From Cylicocyclus nassatus (Eukaryota; Nematoda; Chromadorea; Rhabditida; Strongylidae), in assembly GCA_958299035.1 (NCBI GenBank), contig CATQJL010000112.1, positions 12,810,880 through 12,874,879 of the forward strand: a stretch of DNA of 64,000 bases, in the 5' to 3' direction. The notes under the pieces are model-generated. The model had not been told where the DNA came from, searched no databases, and saw only the letters and a program-made list of their open reading frames with translations. The translations under genes were made by a program, and so were the position numbers. Positions 1 through 10,700 of the stretch are shown here, one piece after another. Within the stretch, counting starts at the first letter, position 1. The number at the start of each line of letters is the position of its first letter.

Positions 1-1010
1 CCCTGGTGATCGCTACGAATAGAGAAATCTCGCACAAACCTCGTAGTGTAATATAGGAGCTGCAAGCTACTTGTTGTACACGTATACTCCCTGGGTTACC
101 TGGCTCCGCCCGGCCCTGTCAAATTACTGTGATAAAGGTCTTATCCCTATTCCTGTACAACCTTTTCCTGTCTCCACTTCTACATGTCAATTCCCGCTGT
201 GTTAGTTATCAGTGTGCTCACTTACCCCTCTGCGTCAACTCTCAGACCTTAGCACAAATTTTGCAAAAGAAATCGATAAAATAGGTAAAAGTAGAGGATA
301 ATTTCAAAAAATAATATCGTATTCGCAATCAGCATGTTCGCTTATCCCTCCCTCCCCCCCCCCCCGCTCCCTACCCTGTGCCAACTCCCAGCCCCGTAGC
401 TCAAAATTCGCAAAAAAACCGGACAATTTTATGAACTAACTAGCTGACATACCCTGCTCCGCCCGGTCCTGCTAAACACTATGTCAACGCACTATCCCTA
501 TTCCCGCACAAAACTTTTCCTGTGCCCACTTTTGTTGCCTTGTTTTGCTTTTAATCAGCATGCCTCCTCATTTACCCCCTTTGACTCCGGCCCCGGAAAT
601 GAACTTGCAGATAAGTCGATAAAACTGATAAAGATGCGGATAATTCTGAAAACTAACATTGTATTCAAGTTCAGCATGTGTGTGCCCTGTGCCAACTTCC
701 AGCCTCGTAGGTTAAACTTTGCAAAAAATCGATAAAATCGATAAAATTGACAAATTTTGAAAACCAATATTGTATTCTTAGCATGCTTGATTACTTCCCT
801 GTGCCGAGTTCCAGCCTCGCAGGTCAAACTTTGCAAAAAACCGATAAAAAAATAATAAAATCGATATCGATCGATAATTTACGCCATCCGCCCCGCCCCG
901 AAGAGTGTATATGTGCAAAGTTTGGTCCGGATCGGTTCAGAAATGAATTTCCTATTCGGAGCATACATACAGACAGACATACAGACAGACAAACAGACAT
1001 TCAGCTATAT
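1..1010. repeat. Degenerate tandem repeat (~113-bp period) ending in a CAGA microsatellite
   Basis: A block of roughly 110-120-bp units, each with a CAGCATG-like start, a run resembling TGCCAACTCCCAGCC, and an A-rich TCGATAAAATCGAT tail. Unit starts lie near 211, 330, 557, 672 and 779. The block ends in a CAGACAGA microsatellite (about 961-1004). Related units occur at about 5330-5560, 46150-46390 and 61500-61900, with the same closing sequence around GGTCCGGATCGGTTCAG. No gene is seen; the short frames across this block follow the repeat. Confidence 0.6.
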
Positions 1011-1011
1011 A

Positions 1012-2026
1012 TTAGGTCGTTCCGAAAGTAATGTCGCTTTTTTCGAATGAACGCCACTATTCGTGGAATCAACATTTTCAAAAGATTCTAGAAGCATTCG
1101 ATGCAGCATTTCATCCTCTTTCTAAGGGTTTTAATTTCACTGCATAATATTTAGTGAGCTCTCGAAAAACTACCAAAATCTGCGACTCATGCTTTTTGCC
1201 ATGGTCAAGTTCGGCTATTTTTCTAAATTTTTGTACCTAATCTCCGAAAAAGTACAAGTGGCAGGTAGATAGAGCAAACACTATAGAACACAGAGTAATT
1301 TTTTCTTTTCCTTAGCTTGCTTCTCAGAGTTTCTACAACCAATTTCTCAATGCCATCAGATTCCATATTTAGTCAAGTCAAACCTCACAGAACAACAACC
1401 GGCAAGCGACTCGGGTGTCATTCGATGCAGCTTTTTCTCCTCTTTCTAGCGGTTGTTTTTTGTTTCCGATTCATCAAGTTTTCCGGGATAAAATCTCATA
1501 ATTCAACTTTTCCAAGGGACCCCAAGGTGTACCCGAAATTTTCGAAAGTTGCTAAATCGAAGCGGTGAATGCTCGTTTGGTTTGTAAAATTGCTGCCAAA
1601 CCATAATCCATCTTCGTAAGTTTCAAAATCCGGAGACTTATTGGCGTTTGATGCACTTGTGTCTGAGACGTGCCTGCAAAAATTCGGTGGTTCCATCAAA
1701 AAATCTGTACAAAAGTTATGACGAGCTCTGGAAAGTAGAGAAAAGCTGTGCTGTTTCCTGTGGGGTTTCCTCCATCACATTACTTGGACTCCTTCTGAGG
1801 TTAGTTATAGAAATTTTATAAAAATTTTGAAACTTGGCCATCTCAAAAAGCATAGGTCGCAGATATTAACTCTTTTCTGAAAGCTCATTGACTGTATTGC
1901 AACAACTTCATAACCATTAGAAAGAGAATGAAACGCTGCATCAAAAGCCACCAGAAACTCTTACACATCTTTGTTCCACGAGATGTGGCATACGTTTGAA
2001 AAAAGCGAAACTTTCGGAACGACTTA
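1012..2026. mobile_element. Non-autonomous mariner-type element, 1,015 bp
   Basis: The terminal inverted repeats are TTAGGTCGTTCCGAAAGT on the left and its near reverse complement on the right (ending CGACTTAA), with TA-rich flanks on both sides. The interior has no transposase frame. It is inserted directly after the CAGA microsatellite. Confidence 0.75.
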
Positions 2027-2071
2027 ATATATATAAGAAGATTATGATGCTGGCGAAGCCTTTATTAGTGC

Positions 2072-2108
2072 GGCCTTACGTTTCGACTTATCGTCGTCTT
2101 CAGAGGCC
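2072..2108 (-). ncRNA. Hammerhead-ribozyme-like motif (Penelope-type remnant?)
   Basis: Read on the minus strand: GGCCT, then the core CTGAAGA, a short GAC/GTC hairpin, GAAAC, GTA, and AGGCC. GGCCT pairs with AGGCC as stem I. GAAAC directly followed by GTA is the loopless minimal stem III known from Penelope-like elements. The first stem II pair would be a C-C mismatch, so activity is doubtful. An AATAAA lies just downstream on the same strand. The surrounding 2040-2330 has no open frame that I recognise. Confidence 0.4.
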
Positions 2109-2484
2109 TCAGCGCCGTTTCACCAATGGTGCACTGGTGGTATTGTGCAACCCGTCTTGATGTGTCAGTAGTTCCACGATTGGAAAACGACAACATCAAC
2201 ATCATAATCATACGACATGCCGAGGTTTCAAGAAAAGAGAACATCCAAACTATGTAAGAATTCCTACTCTCGGGACTCCCTTGAAGCAAACTCTTTTTGT
2301 TCATGCCAATGGGCTTAAAATGGTATTGCCGACTTTGGAATAGTCCCTATCAACTGCGACCATTTTACGATATATAAAAAACCCTTTCGTTTGATCCTAT
2401 TCTTTTGTTCAACTGCCATTTGATCTCTAAGGACCTGGCGATGCTCAAACCACAGCTATGTTTGTTTTGACTATAAGTAAAAAG

Positions 2485-2802
2485 CAGTGGCGGTCCCAGG
2501 ATTTCGGACCGGGGTTGGCGCGACAAAATTTTTTTCAAATGAAGGTGCGTGGCTTTAGCCACGCACTCCGAAAAAATTTTTGGGTGCTTCTCAAAATTTT
2601 TGCCCCCCCCCTGCCGAAAAAAATTTTTTATAGGGCTAATTTGAATTTTTAACAAATTTAAAAAAAATTAATTCAATCATTTACAAAAATATACAAGTTG
2701 TTTGCACATTTTCGTAACCCATGTAGGTAAGTTTCAAAAATTTCGCGACCCATTTCCGGGGGTGGGGGAGGCGCGCTCCCCCCCCCCCTCAGTCCGCCAC
2801 TG
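2485..2802. mobile_element. hAT-type MITE with perfect 8-bp target duplication
   Basis: It begins CAGTGGCGGT and ends with the inverted CCGCCACTG. It is flanked on both sides by the identical 8-mer GTAAAAAG (2477-2484 and 2803-2810). An 8-bp duplication and CAGTGGCGG ends are typical of hAT elements. The interior is C/G-tract rich and has no coding capacity. Related ends are visible at about 41744-41790 and, inverted, near 37567. Confidence 0.85.
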
Positions 2803-2810
2803 GTAAAAAG

Positions 2811-4480
2811 GTATGATAACATTAGTCTTGAGGAAAGTGTTTGCACTGTAAGGTGAAAATTAGCGAAAGGTCGCATTTAGCAAACTAAGCTTCTAAATTA
2901 GGTCAAATGAACAAAGAGCCTTTGTTATTTGTATACCTTGGCATTGTAACTCTTGTGATTGATGGTGGAAATGATGTTCATACTTAGCCTTTCACTCAAG
3001 TATGCACCAACCCCAAACATGTGGAATTACCGGAATTTCTGGAATTTTTCAAAGCAAGACGAAGGAACAGCAACAATACTTATGTTTCGACCAAATATCA
3101 TAACTTATAAGTCATAAAGGAGTGATACAAGGCGCACCGGCTACTTGAAAAACAAATGTTATGTCAGTACGGTTTCTCAAATTTCAAATTTGAAATTTCA
3201 CCTTTGAACGCATTTTTTGGTGCTCGTTTGGTTTGACACTAAGGGTTTTATACTGTTCAGTTAAGGGAAACTCAAGCTTTTCAACATGCATCTAATTTTA
3301 TAGACGCCAAGACGTGTTTGATCTGCACATCAAAAAAGGAAATCTTTCCAACCATAAAAATTTCAACTTTTCTTTCTGCGCCCGTCTTTCTGTGCAGTTC
3401 AAAGAATTTTGACCAAATCATGATTGGTCTGATTGAGGAGCCCATTAACTTCTGACCCACAGCTGCACTCGAGTTTTGCGATTTGCGCTCACAGATCACA
3501 CGCCGTCGAACTTGCCTGGGACGCAACTCTTTTCGCAGCTGAAGTCGCTTCTGCATCGCCGCTTCTGGATCATAGGTCCACAAGAAGTTTAAGGCATTAC
3601 CCCAACAGTATTCGCAATCAGTAATCAAAAATTTGGTCCGCCCCTGTGCAGAACAAGAAGACTTCAAAGTACTTGCTCGAAATGGTGCATTTTTGAGGGC
3701 AAGAAATGGTCGATTTTTCAATCTTTTTGACAAACTTTTTTGCAGGTGGTCGCCCAAAGCTCAGATAGTTTGCATAACAACCCCAGCAGAAATCTGTGTA
3801 ATTGCAGCATCTTAGCTTTCCAGCTCTCACCATGCCTGAGATAATCCTTCACAAATAGGCCACTTTTGCGTCGATCTTTTTCCCTTCTGCGCATGCTCGT
3901 GGACCGCAGTGAGGTACCGAAAAGCCAGCACGGTATATATGTTGTAGACAAATTTTGTTTGTAGTAAAGTCTGTAGCTTTGAAGAAGAATCAATCTTTTT
4001 GAAGTTACAGCCATTTAAAAAAGTTTTTGCAAGTGCCTGGGAACTCTCTCTACGAACTAATAATTGCAACGGAAAACGCGATGATGTTTCGATTAGTGAA
4101 GAAAGGGGCGGATTGTGGTGGGCTTAAAATAAATGTTTTGCTCATGTGGTAAAGTTTTGGAGGACTGTGGAACTGATATGTTTTATCGAAGCTCTCTTAT
4201 GAGCAATCAATCACTGAAACATTATTTTTGAATTGTTTTTTGGAAAAAGTTCTTGACACTGTTTTTAAAAGAGTTTCTGTTCAGATGTGCTCGCATAAGG
4301 ACGAATTCTGTTACCCTTCATGCTCAACAGTGCATTTTTTTTGAAAGACTCATGCAGATAAAGCAGAAAAATTTTTAAAACTTTTTTATTAACAAGTCAT
4401 GACTCGATGTATGATGTATGTGTCATAACTTTGTGTAAGAGGGGATAATCAATATTCAAGTTTTCCTTAGCTTATTCTGG
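2811..4480. other. No supported gene
   Basis: Apart from a 158-residue minus-strand frame at 3281-3757, which I do not recognise and which has no start context, splice context or family motif, nothing coding can be supported. The stretch is AT-rich and repeat-like. Confidence 0.5.
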
Positions 4481-4604
4481 CTCTTACAGATTTTATGTGA
4501 GCAGATCACTGAAGCCGCTCTTTTGTAAAGATGGTAGGCGCAATGACTGAGTAGGAACTAAGCGTACGAGTATATTGGCGAATTTCTGCAGATATGTCCA
4601 GAAG

Positions 4605-4722
4605 TAAAAGACTGATAAAACCTTTCCCGACAGGGCTTGTCGCGCTTATCAGCTTACGATTTCCAGATAAGGTTTGTTCATAAAAGCATCGCCTTTGGAA
4701 CTATAACGCTGCATCAAAAACT
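4605..4722 (+). promoter_or_regulatory. Putative promoter of lectin gene A with GATA-type sites
   Basis: Upstream of the start codon are ACTGATAA (4611-4618), an inverted CTTATCAG (4644-4651), AGATAAG (4665-4671) and a TATA-like CATAAAAGC (from 4679). AGATAAG and CATAAAAGC recur at matching distances upstream of gene B (45249-45255 and 45263-45270). ACTGATAA is the preferred site of intestinal GATA factors in nematodes, so gut expression is an inference. Confidence 0.4.
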
Positions 4723-7700
4723 ATGCTATTACAACTCATTATCGTTATTTGCTATCTTTTCTGTGGAGCGACAGCCGGCAATTGCTCATACGGGACTGCT
4801 ACTGATTCAAATGAACACTGCATTCATATTGAGAAAACGGAGATGTAAGTCATAAATAACTGACATTGATGTTTTATACACCATACGTTATTTGTTCGTA
4901 AAAACCTGAGCATCGTTTTCTGAACTTATTTCTTCTGTGCCATACGGGCTCAATATGATCAACAGTTTAATTGGCCTTACAGTTCGGCAAAAATGACTTT
5001 TTTTAAAGGCCTAAAATAAGAAGTGACCTGTAAATTGGTCACCTGATTACAGTTTACACGACTTCTTCAAACTTGGCTGTTATATTTCGATATATCCAGA
5101 GCTAGCTGGGATACTTGGCTCCGCTAAGTCTCTCTCACTACGGCATGATAACATTTGCCATTCAAAAATATTTCTTTGAAGTTCCCGTCCCTGCCTCAGA
5201 CACAAGCCAGTTCCCGGCGCCCCGCATTTTCGTATTTAGTACGCTCAGTTACCACTCTGTGCTAGCTCCCAGCTCACAGCTCAAAAACCGCAAGATTGAG
5301 TAAGATTATTTTTAGAGCTTATTGTGTTCGTAATCAGCATTACCCCACCCCCGTCTCAACTCCCAGCTCTGTAGCTCAAAGTTCGCAAGAAATTGAAAGA
5401 TCGATGTCGATCAATCGAAAGTTGGCCTGCGACATTTGTTCCCCACGGAGTAAATGTGTGCAAATTATGGTCCGAGCCGGTTCAACGGCATTTCTTTTTG
5501 AAACATATGTGCAGACATACATATATTTAAACGGAAAACAGACATCCAGCTTTTATAGAAGACGAACGTAGTCGAATTTTTTGGTCATTGAGTAAGCAGA
5601 ACTTAAGTGAAGTAATCTTACAGTGGTTTCCTCCACTAAAGACAAATTTTTGGGACAGCTTAGCACAATTCTATTATGCGCGAGTACGAGGGTGGCAACG
5701 GACCAAGGATTAGCACCCATTCTCGGTGTTTGCTTTAAGAGCAGAATTGTAAACTTGTTGCTGTCAGGGGACCGCCCACGTAGTGCAGTTTAATTGAACG
5801 ATTGTATCAAAGTAATATAATTACAGTCTGTCCCAATCCCAACCAGGCCAAAATTGGCATGGCGGGAGTCTGCGTCGCTAGAGTTTTGCGATCACGCTCA
5901 CGGTCTGCTTCTTTGATTTCTCTTCAATCCTTCTGCTCTCTCCGTCAGCGCGCATATGCAGCGCAGATCGCCAGCACTGCGAGTGCGCAAATTTACGCCG
6001 ACGGTTCGTCCTGGTTCCAGTTGGAGCAGACTGTAGGTCGTTGCAAAAATAATGTCCGTTTTGCAAAGTTTCACTTTGAGAAGCTATAACCTTGTCCAGT
6101 CTTCACATTCAATGCAGTCAAGATCATCAGAAGCAGCAAACCTTTCGTAACATAGCGCGCACTTGCAAGCACTGATATCGCAAAGGAAAGAATTGACGTG
6201 ACGACTGACATCATGATCGCGGCTTAGGCCCCCGCCAGAGTGCCGAAGCCACGCCAGCGCTAAGCCGGGGCCGAGCCAGCGTTTCGATCGATACACGTGT
6301 ATTTCGTTGGGGCGGGGCTAGCTGACCTAGTTCTCAGCCAGGTAGATGCACTGACTATTGATCTCGGCGCTGGCTCGGCGCCGGCGCAGCGCTGGCGTGC
6401 TTCGGCACTCTGGCGGAGCCTTATATTTGATATGGTAACAAATGCTCTATAAAAGGGTCCAGGTACAACCATAGTTGGGAACAGATGTTACACTCGTAAT
6501 TGTACCACAAAAAGCATCGACGACATTCAGTACGCAAAAAATTATGTGACACATTTTGTACCCCTAGAACCATTTGCCTTTACGGTACACCGAGTGTGTC
6601 AGGTCTGAAGCAGCCTTTACGTACACCGAGTGTGTCAGGTCTGAAGCGGTCTACCATGTTAAGTGCCTAGGCTATGTCAAATATATGGGTGAGGTATCGA
6701 CCACACTGCTTGTGGACGTAAATAAACCCAAGCTGGTGAAAGAAGGAAGAGCACTCCGCTGAGGACAGAAAAAGTGATGGTGGTAATAAAATCGATGTTA
6801 AACGCACGATCTTCTTACCTGTGGGAAAGACAAGTTATTTGCTCGCAGACCTTTGAAAAGTTCATTCATTTTATCACGTGGACCTATGATGATTGGGATG
6901 AGTTATGGTTGGCGGGAAAAATGAGTTATGGTTGACTCCCGAATCTGTATAGAATTGGGTTGCGGATTTTTCCTGGCACAAGGATAAACTTGATAACTTT
7001 TACGTCACAATGTTACTTTTCGTATTCTCTTGTAATCAAAAACCGCTACGCCTTGCATTGCCTCGACTCCGCCTCTATACGAATTTGGAAGTCGAAGATA
7101 CCTTCAACCGCTAGTGAAATGCCATTCGTATCATTCTGCCAACAATGACCATCTCACCACTATCTCACCAAATTTAGTGCAACGACATTCACTCTTTCGT
7201 CATCATTGAGTGAGAAGGCATTGTCAAACTGTATTGCTGGTGTGATTGTGATAAGTTAATGACCTTAAAACGAAACTAGGTTTGTCTTGGACGAATCCCT
7301 TGTGAGGTGTGTGATGTAAATAATTCAGACTGACTGTAAACTGACTTACTTTTATTCCTCTGAGGAAGCCTGTTGCCGAGTCGTGAGGCAAAATAAACTG
7401 TTCATCAAGCAAACCTTGTGAGGTACAGATAATTTCAAGATAACGAGCCTTGATATTTCTTTCAAACTTCCATTTTTAAAAAAATGCACATTACAACATC
7501 AATAGGAATTGGTATGATGCCGAAGCGTTTTGCGTTGCTCGTGGAGGACATCTCGCCTCTATACATAGCCAATTCGACAATCGCAATCTACAAGGCAAGT
7601 TTGCATTTTGCTCATCAAAACGCATGGCCATGTGTCATTCACAATTCATATACAAAGCGAAGAGTTTGACGTGTGTGCGGGGGATATATATAAGTAGCGG

Positions 7701-10700
7701 GTTATGCTTGAACCTTTTGACTTAAACTTTGCATATGTATCTTTCCCACACCGACGGAGGACACAGGCTAATTTTCGCTTCTCATTAATCCCTTCTATGG
7801 ATTTATGGATTAGTTTACGTATTTCTGAGCAACTGAAAAATGCCGCTCATGACTGGATCATTTTCCCATTTCCCCATAGCATACTATACAGCAAGCCGGC
7901 TCAATGTTATAAAATTTGTGTTCATGTTCCATTTTGATTTCAAGATTGCGGATTGAGCAGCAGCAAACATTTTTTCGCCTTCAAACCTTCAAAAAATGTC
8001 TTGGTTCAATTTTGCTCTTTCTACTTATCGGAGTCTTCCTGTCATGCTGGACCCATCAAAAATGAGCGTTTTTCGAAGTTTTCAATGTCTGCATGCGCTG
8101 GAAAATATGTGTAAGTAGACGGAGTCCGGAATGTGGAGGTGGAGTTGAGAAGACATCAGAGTAATTTTACGTTTTTCACAAACGCATTAGTTGAGGGGCT
8201 GTAATGGCGACGATGTAAAATCCCAGTCTCCATCACTTTGCTGAAAGCCTTCAATGGAATAATCAACGGTACAAGTACGCAGAATGGCAAAGCGTGTAAC
8301 ACTGTTGCATCTGCTCTTCGACATATGCAATTTTACAATAATTCATGTAATATCGGCCAGAAAGCATACAGTGTCAAGGCCATCTTCGTGCTCGCATGCA
8401 TAACATCTCATCGCTGTTACACCGCCGCAGAAATTTCAATGGATGGTTCTGCAAAGTGGTGTTCTGGCCAGCTAAAAGATCTAAAAGTTCTGCGGTAGAA
8501 TGAGGCATTTTTGTGAACCTCACTCAAGTGCGGGACGAAAGATGATTCCCAAAGCTAAAAAATGCGGTGGAGAACACGAAAACGCGCTATCCTGGCCTAG
8601 TTGGCCAGCGCATTTTTTCACTATTGCTAATGTGCACATGCCAAAAATTCGTTTTCACAAAAGACAAAATCTTCAAGTTAGTACGGCTAGCAGCTCTGAT
8701 TTTCTCACCCATGTTCTTCAGCTCGATATTTGGCCTTGTTTTGAGTCTGTTTCCCATCCATTAGGTTGTACCGAAAGTTCGTTCGCACCATTTCAAAAAT
8801 CCATAACTTCTGCTTTTTTAATCGATTTGCATGTTTTCATTTTTATCTGAAAGAGCTAGTCATTCTTTTTATAGCGGTATTTTAGCGGCATTCCAATAAG
8901 TATACACTGCATAGATATAAGCGGTAGAAGAAAATCACTCAAAATGAATTTTTGAATTTTCTGTGTGGGGTCATAAAAAATCTGAAACTTACAGTCAAAA
9001 TCGGAGCAGTCAGCAGCATAGATTCTTTCACCAGCTCTTTCTAACTGTGCAAAGTTTGTACTGACTGAGCGTATCCATGAAAAGTTATGATTTTCTTGAA
9101 AAATGCCAAAATAATTCAAATTCGCCTTTTTGTATTGTTTGTTCGAAAATCACTTTTCATAAAGACGCTGAATCAGCACAAACTTTGCACAGTTAGAAAG
9201 AGCTGGTGAAAGAACCTATAATACTGACCGCTCCGATTTTCACTGCAGGTTTCAGATTTTTTATGACCCTACACAGAAAATTCAAGAATTCGAGTAATAT
9301 TCTTCTACCGCTTCTATGCAGTGTTTGCTCATTGGAATGCCGCTAAGATACCGCTATGAAGAAAACGACTTACACTTTTAGATAAAAATGAAAACATGCA
9401 AATCGATTGAAAGAAGCAGAAGTTTGTTTGAGTTTTTCAAAATGGTGCGAACGAACTTGTACAACCTAATATTTCAGCTTAACTTTTTTTGGTCCTTTTA
9501 TGAAAGCTTCCATTAATCATGCCAATCTAATGTAGTCTTTTCCTCACCACTTTCTTCACTCTGACATTGATGATTTATCTCGTTTTAAGCCAGCATTTGC
9601 TGTCATATAAGTGGATGGACTATATTACAACAAATCAAAAATTTCAGCTTGAGGGCTCCGCTTGTTGTACGATTCTCATGAGACTCGACCAAACCGTGTT
9701 TACTATGCCCCAATGTTATCTCGAAATTGCAACTTTTCTTACACACGAAAGTAATTTGGTGATTGATGCTTGCAATCTGGATGATTCAAAACGTTTGATT
9801 CCATGCACTGGGTTATTGTGGTGTCAATTTATAAGCTTCTCAAGTACAATTTTCTATGTCTGCAAAAGTATTCCCGATCAAGCTTCTGGTCATTTGGATC
9901 ACATCATCTGCATACATGAAGATCCATCGTCGAAATATGAAGCTTTTGACTATCAAGTTTATGACTGTGATAAAGACGAGAGCTAATTTTGAAGCGTGCT
10001 TGTTTATTGTGATCTTCCTTATCGTTATGCTACTGTCTGCATACTCTGATATAGTAAATGGTACGATTCCTTTTGCAGTGAAACACCATACGGTTTGAAA
10101 GTATCAGGTTGGAAGCTAAGTTTTGCAACTTATTCAATAACTTTCCTCTCTCTTTTCATGGCGCACTCAAACTCTGCGATTATGTTGGTTATGACGTAAG
10201 CTACAAACGCAGCTGCTGTTTCGCCAGATTCTGACGTCGCAGTGACGGTTAGGTAGGTATGGGTATGAAGGGAAAAATTATAAAATTTGACAGATTTGGC
10301 TGAAACGTGGCATAGGGGATTTTCCGACATGTTGATCACAAAAACTGTTTTAAAGTTGCGTGATAAGGGCTTTTTTGAAGACTAAATTTGTAGCCAACGA
10401 TATAGGGTCTTGCCCAAACAAGGAAAGAGGCTTGATTTAACGAATAAATATATTATTCGTGTTTAACAGGTCAAATAATCTTAATATGTGAAGTCCAGGC
10501 GAATTTTGAGGTTCCGACTCCTTAGTCATTGACGGTTGTCCTTAGCAGCGTTGCGCATAGCGATTCGTTCAACTTTGTAAGGGCGCTTAATCTCAACATG
10601 CCCCTATATTTTAGTCCTTTCTTCCTGTACCGATTGACCCAACCTCTAGCAACAATTTCTGTACAAACCCCGGATTATTGCACACGTTCTAAACTGCTAG

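Larger units (their letters stand above)
4500..9713 (+). repeat. Direct segmental duplication, copy A
   Basis: Collinear with 45095-51858 in the same orientation. It shares the promoter-proximal region, lectin exon 1, intron 1, lectin exon 2 and much of intron 2. Differences between copies are mainly insertions: the GC-rich inverted repeat at 6227-6420 and the short element at 8761-9469 occur only here, and the element at 47334-48225 only in the other copy. Similarity ends at ...ACCATG in both copies, after which this copy enters an RTE remnant. Confidence 0.8.

Noticed and set aside
3281..3757. 158-residue minus-strand frame
   Set aside because: Arginine/lysine-rich without family motif, splice context or conservation in the window; not strong enough to call a gene.
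9567..9986. 139-residue plus-strand frame
   Set aside because: Much of it is antisense to the RTE reverse transcriptase remnant; the YADDV motif on the minus strand explains it better.
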